Positions 36,180 to 45,278 are shown, numbered from the stretch's first letter. The stretch: DNA of 64,000 nucleotides from DATMQA01 sp035566895 (GCA_035566895.1 DATMQA010000182.1:44407-108406); one strand, 5' to 3'. A program made the numbers and translations. The notes: a model not told the origin generated them from the sequence alone.

Positions 36180-37925
36180 TCACTTTGCCAGCAGCGCGGC
36201 TGGGTCAATCTGCTGGGTCCAACGTTCCAGTTCACCGATGGGAATCAAACCCGACTGCACCTTCGGCCACGCCATTTCACGCAGGGAACGCCAACCGACT
36301 TTGCGCGCCGCCGCCCGAAGGTCGCCTGTCCGTAGCCCGGGCTGGATGAGATCGGCTGAGGCTTCGTTGAGGAGAAAGAACTCGTAAATCGCTACGCGCC
36401 CGCGGTGCCCCTTCTGGTTGCACTCGATACAACCGTGCCCCTTCCAGGCCCTCACCTGTTCCGGTGCCAGCGAAAGCGCCGCGGCCATTTCCTTCCGAAC
36501 GGCACCGGGAATGCCGGCATCTTCCTTCGCGCAGTGGCGGCAGATGCGCCGCGCGAGCCGCTGCGAAATGCTGCAGACCAGGGACGCCGCTATCAAGTAT
36601 GGTTCGATGCGCATTTCCAGCAGACGTGTTACCGCGCTGAGGCTGTCATTGGTGTGCAAGGTCGAAAGCACCAGATGGCCGGTTTGCGCCGCCCGCACCG
36701 CGATTTCGGCGGTTTCAAAATCGCGGATTTCTCCGACCAACACGACATCCGGATCATGGCGCAAGACCGATCGCAGGCCGGCCGCAAAAGTCAACCCGAT
36801 TTGCTCGCGGACCTGGATTTGAACCGTGCCCTCCAGTTGGTACTCAATGGGGTCTTCGAATGTGATAACCTTCCGGCCCTCATCGTTTGCCTGGGCCAGC
36901 GCCGTGTACAGCGTGGTGGTCTTTCCGCTGCCGGTCGGGCCGGTCACTAGCACCAGTCCCTGCGGCAGTTGGGTCAGCCGTCCGAAGACCGCCTCCTGGT
37001 TCTGTTCCATCCCCAATTGTCCCAGGTCTAGAAACAGGCTTTGGCGTCCAAGAATACGCAGGCATACCGCCTCGCCGTATTTGGTCGGAACCACCGAAAC
37101 CCGCAGATCATACTCTTCTTCGCCGGTTTTCATCGCGATGCGGCCATCGTGTGGCAGTCGCTTCTCCGCGATATTGAGCCCCGCCATGATCTTGAGGCGC
37201 GACACCACTGCCGAGTGCAGATGCCGCATGTCGGCAGGCACCGGCACGGTCTCCAGAATGCCATCCACGCGGTAGCGCACGCGAATGGAGTTGGCGTAAG
37301 GCTCAAGATGAATATCCGTGGCTCTCAGTCGCAGAGCCTCCTGAAGAATCTGGTCCACAAAAGCCGACACGGTTGCCTCCAGCGCCGAGTCGGTCTCCTT
37401 CCCTTGCACGTCAAAGACAATCTCCTGGCTGATCTCCCCACCGCCGCGTTCTTCCCGGAGTTTCTGAATCGTTTCCGCCCCCAGGCCGAATTGTTTTTTG
37501 ATGATCGCATGGATCGCGCTGGGGGTCGCCAGCACAATCTTGAACCGCTTCCCGAGCAGCAGGCGCAGATTGCCCTGTTCCATTGGGCGCGGGGGTTCGC
37601 TGAAGGCCAGCACCAGGCACTCCTCTTCGGCGCGCAACGGCAGCAAGTGATAGTGGAAAATGAACTTGATCGGCACCAACTCGAGCGTTTCCCGCTTCAG
37701 GTCTAATCCCACCGGATCCACAAATTCCAAATGATGCGCCGCTGCCAATGCCCGCCAGGTGTCTTCTTCCGAGGCGAAGTTGAGGTCCACTATCGCCCGG
37801 TGCTGCGGCAAGTTGAGCCGGCTCTGTCGCCGCCGCACTTGCTCGAGTTGTTGCCCGGTGAGCTTACCTTGCTCCAACAGCAGGTCGCCGGCTTCTTTTG
37901 GCATCGCAGGCGCGCTGGTGTTCAT
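36180..37925 (-). CDS. Type II secretion / type IV pilus assembly ATPase GspE/PilB, 581 aa
   Basis: Cytosolic hexameric motor that powers pseudopilus or pilus assembly. N-terminal T2SSE_N domain (about 10-145), then the ATPase: Walker A GPTGSGKT (329-336), Asp box EDPIEYQ, Walker B VVLVGEIRD (394-402), His box TGHLVLSTLHTND. A zinc-binding tetracysteine insertion C462-x2-C465 and C499-x2-C502 is intact, as in GspE/PilB. It overlaps the preceding gene by four bases and ends the reverse-strand operon whose other members start at 43353. Confidence 0.95.
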   Translation of the reverse strand: MNTSAPAMPKEAGDLLLEQGKLTGQQLEQVRRRQSRLNLPQHRAIVDLNFASEEDTWRALAAAHHLEFVDPVGLDLKRETLELVPIKFIFHYHLLPLRAEEECLVLAFSEPPRPMEQGNLRLLLGKRFKIVLATPSAIHAIIKKQFGLGAETIQKLREERGGGEISQEIVFDVQGKETDSALEATVSAFVDQILQEALRLRATDIHLEPYANSIRVRYRVDGILETVPVPADMRHLHSAVVSRLKIMAGLNIAEKRLPHDGRIAMKTGEEEYDLRVSVVPTKYGEAVCLRILGRQSLFLDLGQLGMEQNQEAVFGRLTQLPQGLVLVTGPTGSGKTTTLYTALAQANDEGRKVITFEDPIEYQLEGTVQIQVREQIGLTFAAGLRSVLRHDPDVVLVGEIRDFETAEIAVRAAQTGHLVLSTLHTNDSLSAVTRLLEMRIEPYLIAASLVCSISQRLARRICRHCAKEDAGIPGAVRKEMAAALSLAPEQVRAWKGHGCIECNQKGHRGRVAIYEFFLLNEASADLIQPGLRTGDLRAAARKVGWRSLREMAWPKVQSGLIPIGELERWTQQIDPAALLAK

Positions 37926-38446
37926 TTGATCGGGACCTCGATCTCCTTTGTCACATTGATGGGCAGAAGATTCGTTTGGCCGGTTAGGTTTGTCACCGTC
38001 ATTGCTTGCATTGTCGCCTCCGCCACAAATAGATTAGCCGTGACCATGCCGCCCACCCGCGTCGCGGTAAAACCCTCGGCCACCTTCAAAATCGCTTGCC
38101 GCGGGTTGTCACCGGTTTGATAAAACCCCTGGTAGGTAAGCTGGACTTTCCGGGTCGTGGGGGGTACCGCTGTGGGCGAAGCCGGCGGGACGAAATACCG
38201 GGTGAAAAAGAGATTCAAAGCGTTGGTTTCGGCGGGTCCCTTGGGCCACTCGGCCGGGGTGAATAAACTTTCCAGCGGAGCCACCGGCACCGGGCTTTGG
38301 GCCGGGGCGGCAAACGAGTTGGTCTCCCGCAGGTCCGGCGCCTTCCCGCCCAATTGGGTGGCCGACAAATACAGCAGCACCCACATCCCCACGTGGACCG
38401 TCAGCGTGAACCACCGGCTGCGCAGCGTATGTGTGAACGGATTCAT
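37922..38446 (-). CDS. Small anchored component of the secretion operon, 174 aa
   Basis: One N-terminal helix (FTLTVHVGMWVLLYLSATQL, about 13-32) and a Pro-rich linker followed by a beta-type domain with KVQLTYQGFYQTGDNPRQAI and VAEGFTATRVGGMV. The anchor-linker-small-beta layout resembles GspC or PilP (the piece linking the inner-membrane platform and secretin). Operon position between the PilO-like and GspE genes, with four-base overlaps on both sides, supports this. Sequence similarity is not strong enough to name it. Confidence 0.6.
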   Translation of the reverse strand: MNPFTHTLRSRWFTLTVHVGMWVLLYLSATQLGGKAPDLRETNSFAAPAQSPVPVAPLESLFTPAEWPKGPAETNALNLFFTRYFVPPASPTAVPPTTRKVQLTYQGFYQTGDNPRQAILKVAEGFTATRVGGMVTANLFVAEATMQAMTVTNLTGQTNLLPINVTKEIEVPIK

Positions 38447-39261
38447 TCCCTCAGCACGTACCCGACCACTTGCAACCAGACGCGGACTTCATCGAGCTTC
38501 TCGGGTGATTGCTTTTTAACAATCAACCGGTCCAGGAATAGCGGAGTCTTACCCGCCGCCGCGGGCGGAAGGCCGGCGGCCCGGATTTCCTCAGCTCGCA
38601 GGGGCAAGCTGCGCACAAACTTCACCGCGCTCTCCGCTGGCCCGGTAAATTCGACCTGGAACGGAATTTCGGCCCAGCGCCCCGCGTTCTCCGCCGAACC
38701 CAGGTTGGTTAACACCAATGGAACCTCCAGCGAATGGAGCGTCGAGACCTTGCAGCGGATCGCCCCCTCGAGCAGCTCTCCGCTAAAAGCCAGCGCCGGC
38801 CACAGCAGCGCCGGCTCGCTCATGTCTGCCGTGTGCTCAGGAAAACCCGCCCAAACCGCCGACTCCACCGCCACTTGCTGCTCCTGGGCCTGCTTGCTCA
38901 ATAAATCCATTTGCTTGCTGCGCTCGTTTTCATAATCCACAAGCTGGAACGGCGCGTTGAGCTTGGCCCGCAGTGCCGGTGCCGGCTCGAGCCGGTCGGC
39001 CGCCTTCTTCCTGGTCTCCTCCAGGATCACCAGGGCTCGGCGGGTTTCCCCCAGTTGATTCGTAATCTGTCGGAAATCCAGCGCTGCAGCATTGGACGGT
39101 CCGAGCGCGGTGGCCAATTTGCGCCAGTCGCTTCCCAGCGGCTCATCCAAGCTTTCGGCGCGATGCGACAACGGCGCCAATACCGCAAAATAATAAATCC
39201 CCATCGCCGCCCCTGCCAGGGGCAACAAGCTGCGCCGTTGGTATTCGCGAAGGTTTGCCAT
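38443..39261 (-). CDS. PilO/GspM-like inner-membrane component, 272 aa
   Basis: A membrane segment near residues 10-27 (SLLPLAGAAMGIYYFAVLAP), a coiled helical stretch (LDFRQITNQLGETRRALVIL, VDYENERSKQMDLLSK) and a C-terminal ferredoxin-like beta domain (PLVLTNLGSA, IPFQVEFTGPAESAVKFVRS, EEIRAAGLPP), the layout of PilO and GspM. Located between the PilM/N-like gene and the small anchored gene. PilN-like features lie in the gene upstream, so this is PilO-like by exclusion. Starts 78 bp after the end of that gene. Confidence 0.68.
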   Translation of the reverse strand: MANLREYQRRSLLPLAGAAMGIYYFAVLAPLSHRAESLDEPLGSDWRKLATALGPSNAAALDFRQITNQLGETRRALVILEETRKKAADRLEPAPALRAKLNAPFQLVDYENERSKQMDLLSKQAQEQQVAVESAVWAGFPEHTADMSEPALLWPALAFSGELLEGAIRCKVSTLHSLEVPLVLTNLGSAENAGRWAEIPFQVEFTGPAESAVKFVRSLPLRAEEIRAAGLPPAAAGKTPLFLDRLIVKKQSPEKLDEVRVWLQVVGYVLRE

Positions 39262-39338
39262 TCAACAACCGGCGGAAGGATTAATGTAGAATGATTCTGC
39301 CCTAATCGTTCTGCCATTTACTTCGGCTTTCATTTTGG

Positions 39339-41363
39339 TCACGGCGCCGTTTGGGTCAGGTTTTCGATGGATTCGTTGCTCCGGCTGCTGCGCGAGCGGC
39401 GCCTGCTCGGCTGACTGCTGGCCACCGCCGGCCTCTTCCCTGGACTTGGCTGCTGGAAATCCGCTTCGGCAAAATCCAGCGCCAGCACAAAATGGCGGTC
39501 GGGCACCAACACTTTGGGGTCAGCCAGGTTCCGGTGCAAATCGTCCGAGAGCAGGTCCACCTTGGCGAACAATGCTTGTTGTTTGAGGCCGTTGACCAGT
39601 TCACTCAGCGTGTGCCGCGCCGGTTCAGCCTCTCCCGGTACGCACAATTCCGCGATCAGCCCCGGCCGAGCCGGCGCCAGATTCGTCACCCCGGTCGCCG
39701 TTGCCCGGTAGCCAGCTAGGCTCGGACGCGGCGTCTCGGTTGCTAACCCCAGCAGGTCCTTCCGCACTGGCGGATTGGTCTGCACTACCGGCGGCCGGCT
39801 GAAATAACTTTGTTGGTCGGCCAAAAGCACGAACCAGGCGTTCCGGCTGGCGCGCGACTGCTCCAGCAGCGCCAGCGTCTTGAGCGTATCGGTCGTATTC
39901 TGTTGTGCGGCAAAAATCGGCCGTAGCTTTTCATATTCCCCGAGCAGTTCCGACGTTAGCGCTTCGTTAGCCTCCACGTCATGCAGCCCGGCCTGGACCT
40001 TGGTCCATAGCGCAGTCTTGGTTCGGATGAGTGAGAGTTTATTCCAGGTCCCCAGCGCCAGCGCCAGGAAACAGAGGATGGCCAGGACGGCGCTTGCCAA
40101 TTCGACCCGTTGTCGGTTAAGCCGCTTTTGCCACGCCAGCCGGTAATCCTCCGGCAGAAGCGATACCGGTTGAGGACTGTAGCCGAGCGCCTGCAGCGCG
40201 GCACCGAACGCGATCTCAAATCCTTTCCCCGGATAAACCATCTCCGGCCGGCTCCTGAGCGCAGGACCCCGGCTCTGACCTGCGGTCACAGGTGCAGCGC
40301 CCCTGGCCTCCTCCTGGGAGGGCCCGGCGGTGCCGGAACTTCGCGCTCCCTTGCCAGGCCAGGGCTCAAGCTCCAACCCCGCCGTCTTCAGATGCGCCAG
40401 CAGACCGGGCTGTTCAAACCCGCCGCCGCTCCCAATCATTTCGAAAGCGCCGACCGCTGCCTCAGCGTGGCCGCTCGCAACCGGAGTCGCCTCGGGGCTC
40501 ACCGGCTCACCGCTCGTCAGGAAGCCGGGTTTCGGCGCCTCCGCCACCGGGTTGTGCTCGAACCATTCGCTCAACTGCCGTTTGAGCTCCGCCACCCAAC
40601 CATCCACCACCGCGGTAAACTCGCCGGAGAAAAAGTCCTGCTCGTGTTTTAGCGATTCGGCGGTTTCCTCGGAGCACTTCATCTGGCGTGCTAACGCCCG
40701 CGTGAAAAAATCGCCCCCCATCGGAAAACTGGTCGCGAAAGCTCCCTGGCCTGCCAGTACAATCACTACTACGGTCGCTTGCGCCCCCAGATGAACCAGG
40801 ATCGCTCGCGAAGAGAGCGGCCGCGCCGCCCGGTAGGCGGCAATCAGCGCACTGGCGGTCGTGGTCACCTCGCACAGTTCCTCTTGTTCCACCCCCAGGC
40901 CCGCAATGCGTTCCCGAATCGCGCCCTCCTGGCAGAACGTTACCCAAAACTGCTGCCGGTTGCGCCGTGAAGTCTCCGTGCGCACGAAATCATACACAAT
41001 CCGGCTCTCGCTCACCCCGCTCAGCTTGATCGTCTCGTCCGCGATAAGTTTTTCGACCTCGCTGTCCGGCGCCAGCGGCAGCTCCAGCACCTGGGAGATG
41101 CAAAGGTGCTGCGGCAAAACCAACGCCAGCGGTGGCTGGCCCCATTCCTCCAGCCGTTTCTGCAGGTGCGCCTTGATTTCCTCCCCCGCTACCAGCCCCT
41201 CGGCTTGCAGGTCGATCAGCTCCTCCTTCAGCACGCGCAGCCGCCCGAAAGCGCTCTCCGCCAGCAGCAGTTTGAACCGCCGGCTGCCTCCGTCCAGCGC
41301 CAGCACCCTCCTCACCGGTGGACGCACCCGCGAAAGTTTCAAAAGCGACGAAGGCCGAATCAT
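39339..41363 (-). CDS. PilM-PilN-like fusion protein, 674 aa
   Basis: N-terminal 280 residues show the actin-fold PilM/GspL cytoplasmic domain (VLALDGGSRRFKLLLAESAF, ALVLPQHLCISQVLELPL, AILVHLGAQATVVVIVLAGQ, FPMGGDFFTRAL). A low-complexity Gly/Pro/Ser region follows, then a transmembrane helix near 430-452 (ASAVLAILCFLALALGTWNK) and a PilN/GspL-type periplasmic coiled coil plus beta domain, ending with an Arg/Ser-rich tail. So PilM and PilN, usually separate, are one protein here, as in GspL. ATG 41363 preferred to the in-frame TTG 41372. The start lies 10 bp after the secretin stop. Confidence 0.75.
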   Translation of the reverse strand: MIRPSSLLKLSRVRPPVRRVLALDGGSRRFKLLLAESAFGRLRVLKEELIDLQAEGLVAGEEIKAHLQKRLEEWGQPPLALVLPQHLCISQVLELPLAPDSEVEKLIADETIKLSGVSESRIVYDFVRTETSRRNRQQFWVTFCQEGAIRERIAGLGVEQEELCEVTTTASALIAAYRAARPLSSRAILVHLGAQATVVVIVLAGQGAFATSFPMGGDFFTRALARQMKCSEETAESLKHEQDFFSGEFTAVVDGWVAELKRQLSEWFEHNPVAEAPKPGFLTSGEPVSPEATPVASGHAEAAVGAFEMIGSGGGFEQPGLLAHLKTAGLELEPWPGKGARSSGTAGPSQEEARGAAPVTAGQSRGPALRSRPEMVYPGKGFEIAFGAALQALGYSPQPVSLLPEDYRLAWQKRLNRQRVELASAVLAILCFLALALGTWNKLSLIRTKTALWTKVQAGLHDVEANEALTSELLGEYEKLRPIFAAQQNTTDTLKTLALLEQSRASRNAWFVLLADQQSYFSRPPVVQTNPPVRKDLLGLATETPRPSLAGYRATATGVTNLAPARPGLIAELCVPGEAEPARHTLSELVNGLKQQALFAKVDLLSDDLHRNLADPKVLVPDRHFVLALDFAEADFQQPSPGKRPAVASSQPSRRRSRSSRSNESIENLTQTAP

Positions 41364-41373
41364 GACCTGCAAC

Positions 41374-43353
41374 TTATTTTGGCGCCGTTACCGAATTGGT
41401 CGAGCTCGTGCGCTCGTCATAAACCAGGTACTCGCCGGTATTCTTCACGATGGTCGCCGTCACAAACACCAGCAGATACCGCGGCGTATCAACCTCGGTG
41501 CGTCGGCGAAACAGCGTCCCCACCAACGGCAGATTGCCCAGCACCGGCACCGCCTCCACAAAAGTCGAACGCTCCCGTTCCAGCACGCCCCCCATCACCA
41601 CCGTCTCGCCCGACTTCACCACCACCCGTGTAGCCAACTCCTGCGTCCGGTATTGCGGCAGGTTGATGTCGAACGTGTCCTGTTTGTTGCCCGACGCGTC
41701 GAAATCCGTCACGGTCGCGTATTTGACCAGTTGCACGTCGGTGTTCACCCGCGGGTTGAGCGCCAGCAGGATGCTCTTGCCGTCGCCGCTGATGCTCGCC
41801 ATGACGTTCAATTCCGCCCCGGCCGTGATCTTCGTCGGCTTGCCGCTCGGCACAAACGACGATGACGTATAATACTGCTGGACCGTCGATTTAACCGCGT
41901 ATTCCTCATAATAGTACTGTACTTTGCCGTCGCTGATGCTCGCCGGCCGGTTGTTCAGCACCGTCAGGCGCGGCGCGCTCAAGGTCTGGCTCTCCCCGCT
42001 CTGTTCCATCGCGCTGATCGTCGCGCTGAGGTCGTTGGCCCCAAAAACGTTCGCGAATGTGTGCTGGATCCCCAGCCCCACCGCCGGGTTCACCGAGCCA
42101 AACGCATTGATTGCCGTTGGGAAATTCTGGCTGTTGAGAATCCCCGTAAAATCCTGCGGCACGGCGGTCGCGTTCTGCCGCGCCGTCTCCCAAAGGACTC
42201 CCAACTGTAAAAATGCCGGCTTCGAGATCGTGACAAATCGCGCCTCGATCAGCACCTGCTGGATCGGTTGATCGAATTCCTGGATTATTTTCTCCATCAC
42301 GTCCAGTTGCTCGGGTGTTCCTCGCGCCACCACCAGGTTGCGCTCATAATCGATCATGTACTTGCTGCCGGTGTAGAGCTCCTTGATCGCCTTTTCCAGC
42401 GCCGGTGCCGTCGGCGCTTCGTCATTCACAAATTTCCGGTACTTCGTGTTTTCCGTGGTCGTGCTGACGTTGTTGGCCGTTACCGTTTGCCTGTTGACGT
42501 CCTCCGTCCCGAATTGGGCCGGCAACACAAAACCCTTGCGCAATCGGTAAAAGCGCGTTTCCTCCATCAGCTTCTTCGGGTCCTTGGCATCCACCACCCA
42601 TACCAGCTCATCGCCCACCTGGAACTGAAGGTCGTAATTGCGGCTGATATACCGCAGGAACTCACCCAGTTTCACCTTGTCCAAATTGACGCCCAATGTC
42701 TGTTTGAGCGCGGGCACCGACTTGTCCGCCACGATATTGACGCCGGCGCTTTGACTCAGGTTAACCAGAATCGTCTCCAACGGTACATTGTCCAGGTGGA
42801 TCGAAACTTCCTTTTCCAGCACCTTGGCCATTCGTCCCTTGCTGCTCTCCAGATCAAACAGCGGCCCTTCTTCGTGCAACGTCTTGCCGTAGCTTTCCGG
42901 AATGTAAGGCGCATTCTCGATCCGGCTCACCGCATCCCGCACATCCTTCCGCGCCGGCAAACCGCGGTCCTTCTGCTCCTTCAGCAAACTCCCCAGGGTC
43001 GGATTGAACGCCGAATTCTTCGTGTCGATCTCGCGAATTTTATCTTCCAACGCCTGCTCCCGCCGCTCCTGCGTTTGCTGCTCCACCCAGGTGCGGACCC
43101 GCCCCACGATCGGGTTCTTCGGGTCCTTTTGATATAGCGCCAACGCTTTGGCCCGCGCCTCTTCCCAACGGTTTTGCTTCGCCAACTCCAGGATCTCTTT
43201 GATCTCGGCGTCGTAAGTCTCGTTGTAAGAAATTTCTGGCGGGGGTTTGGGCGGCGGTGACTTCGGATGCTGACAACCGGTAAAGGATAACACCAGCAGC
43301 GTGAGCGCCGCCGTCGCTTGCGACGTTGTTTTCATCCGTTTTGGCAAAGACAT
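41374..43353 (-). CDS. Type II/IV secretin (GspD/PilQ), lipoprotein, 659 aa
   Basis: Outer-membrane gate of the secretion system. From ATG 43353 a lipoprotein signal ends LLVLSFTGC (C27). Then a Pro-rich stretch, a TPR-like helical region (about 40-115), an STN/N0-type domain with PLETILVNLSQSAGVNIVAD and LGEFLRYISRNYDLQFQVGD, an N1 domain (MIDYERNLVVARGTPEQLDVM) and the secretin core: VLIEARFVTISKP, LSAPRLTVLNNRPASI, and the signature VMGGVLERERSTFVEAVPVLGNLPLVGTLF, quoted here in two pieces by its key residues VPVLG and PLVGTLF. Earlier in-frame starts exist at 43395. Leads the operon secretin-PilM/N-PilO-like-anchor-GspE. No GspF, GspG or prepilin peptidase in the run. Confidence 0.9.
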   Translation of the reverse strand: MSLPKRMKTTSQATAALTLLVLSFTGCQHPKSPPPKPPPEISYNETYDAEIKEILELAKQNRWEEARAKALALYQKDPKNPIVGRVRTWVEQQTQERREQALEDKIREIDTKNSAFNPTLGSLLKEQKDRGLPARKDVRDAVSRIENAPYIPESYGKTLHEEGPLFDLESSKGRMAKVLEKEVSIHLDNVPLETILVNLSQSAGVNIVADKSVPALKQTLGVNLDKVKLGEFLRYISRNYDLQFQVGDELVWVVDAKDPKKLMEETRFYRLRKGFVLPAQFGTEDVNRQTVTANNVSTTTENTKYRKFVNDEAPTAPALEKAIKELYTGSKYMIDYERNLVVARGTPEQLDVMEKIIQEFDQPIQQVLIEARFVTISKPAFLQLGVLWETARQNATAVPQDFTGILNSQNFPTAINAFGSVNPAVGLGIQHTFANVFGANDLSATISAMEQSGESQTLSAPRLTVLNNRPASISDGKVQYYYEEYAVKSTVQQYYTSSSFVPSGKPTKITAGAELNVMASISGDGKSILLALNPRVNTDVQLVKYATVTDFDASGNKQDTFDINLPQYRTQELATRVVVKSGETVVMGGVLERERSTFVEAVPVLGNLPLVGTLFRRRTEVDTPRYLLVFVTATIVKNTGEYLVYDERTSSTNSVTAPK

Positions 43354-43608
43354 GAAAGATGTTTGACGACTGCCGGACTGGCGAAATTCAATCAAACCGC
43401 CAGCTTACAAAAAAAGTTTCTCCAGTGCGAAACCTTTTTCGCGACACGCTGGGCGCATCCCGGCGCGAGTCTTAGAGTCTACCGCAGGCCTCTCGTCCAA
43501 TGCCACTACCATTTGCGCTGCTTCAAACTCCAGCATGTCCCCTTTATTCCCTTGGAGGTCCTCCTGGCCGCTCTGGGATTCGCAGCTTTTGTCAAACCCT
43601 CCGCCCTC

Positions 43609-43674
43609 ATTTGACCCAGTTAACTCATTTAACCGAGTTAACTCTTTTGCCACACTTAACTCTTCAACCGCCTC
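43609..43674 (-). repeat. 9-bp iteron array at the smpB 3' end
   Basis: Reverse-strand units include GAGTTAAGT, GAGTTAACT, CGGTTAAAT, GAGTTAACT and a GGGTCAAAT. The array begins inside the last codons of smpB (AAG AGT TAA) and continues about 47 bp past its stop, a close parallel of the prmC end. Confidence 0.7.
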
Positions 43675-44108
43675 ATCGTCGCCCGTTTCAATTCGCGGTC
43701 CGCCTCCTGCTGTTTCAAAGTCTCCCGCTTGTCATACTCCGCCTTCCCCTTGCCGACCCCCAGCGCCACCTTCACCTTGCCGTTCTTCCAATAAAATGAC
43801 AGCGGCAGCAGGGTGTTGCCTTTCACCGAGGCCAGCCCGAAGAGCTTCCGGATTTCCGACTTGTGCAGCAGTAACTTGCGCACCGCCTTGGGTTGGTGAT
43901 TCTGCAGGTTGCCATAAGCATATTCGTCAATGTGCGCATTGTAAAGGTACACCTGGTTGTTCTCGACCCGGGCGAACGCATCACGAATTTGGCCTTTACC
44001 CGCGCGCAACGCCTTCACTTCGGTGCCGTGCAGAACGATTCCCGCCTCGAAAGTTTCCAGGATGTGATAATCCCGGCGGGCTTTTGAATTGGTCAGGATA
44101 TCGGCCAT
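43656..44108 (-). CDS. smpB: SsrA-binding protein SmpB
   Basis: Partner of tmRNA in ribosome rescue. 150 aa with ILTNSKARRDYHILETFEAG, IVLHGTEVKALRAGKGQIRD, YLYNAHIDEYAYGNLQNHQP, RKLLLHKSEIRKL and the C-terminal KGKAEYDKRETLKQQEADREL. Standard length. The C-terminal tail (RATMRRLKS) is Arg/Lys-rich as required for ribosome entry. No tmRNA gene is seen in the window. Stop codon lies in a 9-bp repeat array. Confidence 0.95.
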   Translation of the reverse strand: MADILTNSKARRDYHILETFEAGIVLHGTEVKALRAGKGQIRDAFARVENNQVYLYNAHIDEYAYGNLQNHQPKAVRKLLLHKSEIRKLFGLASVKGNTLLPLSFYWKNGKVKVALGVGKGKAEYDKRETLKQQEADRELKRATMRRLKS

Positions 44109-44116
44109 GGCTCAAG

Positions 44117-44136
44117 AAAAGTTAAAGAGTTGAACG
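44117..44136 (+). repeat. Two iteron-like units upstream of smpB
   Basis: AAAGTTAAA followed by GAGTTGAAC, nine bases apart, on the + strand eight bases from the smpB start codon. A degenerate copy of the 9-bp unit in the opposite sense to that at the smpB 3' end. Confidence 0.4.
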
Positions 44137-44179
44137 TTCCAAACCCCCAAGTTGCAAGTCAGCCCAACTCCTTGCGCCG

Positions 44180-44202
44180 AACCTTCAACCTTCAACCTTC
44201 AC
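44180..44202 (-). repeat. CCTTCAA tandem repeat in the rpoZ 3' flank
   Basis: Three units of AACCTTC/CCTTCAA (period 7) stand 20 bp past the rpoZ stop codon. Another of the short tandem arrays characteristic of this window. Confidence 0.55.
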
Positions 44203-44221
44203 TTGCAATGCCGCCCGGGCC

Positions 44222-44476
44222 CTAGTGCTTCTTCCGCTTCTTGCCCACCGGCCGGGTCAACTCCGTTATCTCCGGCATCTCGAACCCGATCTTTTCCTCG
44301 ATGATTTCAGTCAGCGCTATGTCCGCCGCTCCCATGTTCCCGGTCTCAGACACCAACGGGCGGCTCAACGCGCCCGAGCCCGAGTTGAGCTGGCGGACCC
44401 GCCGTGAAAGTAAATTGACCAGAACGTTGGGGTTGCCAACTTTCTCCAGTGCTTTTTTTGTCAGTTCAGCGTTCAA
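44222..44476 (-). CDS. rpoZ: RNA polymerase subunit omega
   Basis: 84 aa. The chain starts at TTG 44476 as MNAELTKKALEKVGNPNVLV, matching omega of this phylum, and continues LLSRRVRQLNSGSG, SRPLVSETGNMGAADIALTE and EIIEEKIGFEMPEI. This LSRRVRQL-x(n)-DIALxEI pattern is the omega core that binds beta-prime. An upstream ATG frame to 44542 adds Arg/Leu-rich residues without similarity, so the TTG start is preferred. Tail is Lys/Arg-rich (GKKRKKH). Confidence 0.82.
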   Translation of the reverse strand: MNAELTKKALEKVGNPNVLVNLLSRRVRQLNSGSGALSRPLVSETGNMGAADIALTEIIEEKIGFEMPEITELTRPVGKKRKKH

Positions 44477-44688
44477 AGGTTTTTTCCAGGTGTTGCGTCG
44501 AGCGGGACAGGTTAATAACCCCCGCCGCAAAAGCAATGCCATTTTTCAACATTTTTCAACGATTTTTAGCCCCTGGCCGCCTTGGGACGCGCCAAGACGA
44601 TGCCCGTCGCATTTTATTCAAAGGAAATAACGCAAAAAGACTTCGTCCGCCTGAACTTCTCCGGCGCCCCTTTCGTCTCATCTTCCGT

Positions 44689-45090
44689 ATGAAAAAACTT
44701 ATTTTGTTAGCCACTGTTCTCCTCGGAGCCGCCACGGCTTCCCACGCCGGGGTTCGCTTGAGCCTCGGAATCGGTATCCCATTGCCGGGTTTCGTGGTCA
44801 GCGCCCCGCCCCCGGTGGTCTATCAGGCGCCGCCGGTTTATACGGTCCCTGCACCGGTCTATGCTGCCCCGGCACCGGTTTGCCAGGCGCCTCCCGTGGT
44901 CGCCTATCAATGCCCCCCACGCGTAGTCTATGCGCCGCCTCCGGTGGTCTATGCCCCAGCCCCCTACTGTGCGCCAGGGCCGGCCATCTATTTCGGTTTC
45001 GGACATAGCTGGTTTGGCCGCAGTTGGGACCATCGTGACCGGGACCAGCGCGGCTGGGACCGCGGCGAGCACGGCGGGCATCGCCGGTAA
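44689..45090 (+). CDS. Exported proline/valine/tyrosine-rich protein, 133 aa
   Basis: ATG 44689 opens a signal peptide (KKLILLATVLLGAATASHA) followed by a short GVRLSLGIGIPLPGF patch and then a repetitive P-P-V-V-Y / A-P-P-V-Y region with PAPVYAAPAPVCQAP-type units and a C-terminal His/Arg/Asp-rich tail (WDHRDRDQRGWDRGEHGG). Such proteins are known in bacteria as small exported YXPAP-type proteins of unknown function, probably surface or cell-wall associated. The repeats account for most of the length. A rho-independent terminator follows 37 bp later. Confidence 0.75.
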   Translation: MKKLILLATVLLGAATASHAGVRLSLGIGIPLPGFVVSAPPPVVYQAPPVYTVPAPVYAAPAPVCQAPPVVAYQCPPRVVYAPPPVVYAPAPYCAPGPAIYFGFGHSWFGRSWDHRDRDQRGWDRGEHGGHRR

Positions 45091-45126
45091 ATTCCCACGG
45101 CGCTCCGTCGCGACGGATTCGTCACC

Positions 45127-45154
45127 AAAGCCGGAACGAACGTTCCGGCTTTTT
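45127..45154 (+). terminator. Rho-independent terminator after the Pro-rich gene
   Basis: AAAGCCGGAACG pairs perfectly with CGTTCCGGCTTT (45141-45152) around two bases, followed by further T residues. Strong structure, 37 bp after the + strand stop. Confidence 0.85.
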
Positions 45155-45210
45155 GTTGATTTGAAGATTTGGCGCTTCGCAACTACCGTCCATCAAAGCT
45201 GCGTCCGGCT

Positions 45211-45256
45211 CTAATTCTTTTAACCCATTTAACTCTTTTGACCTTTTTAACTCTTT
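45211..45256 (-). repeat. 9-bp iteron array at the HD-gene 3' end
   Basis: Reverse-strand units GAGTTAAAA, AGGTCAAAA, GAGTTAAAT, GGGTTAAAA, GAATTAGAG in register at nine-base spacing, 23 bp past the stop of the HD-domain gene. Confidence 0.7.
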
Positions 45257-45278
45257 GGTTGCGGCTTCTGAGACTCTA

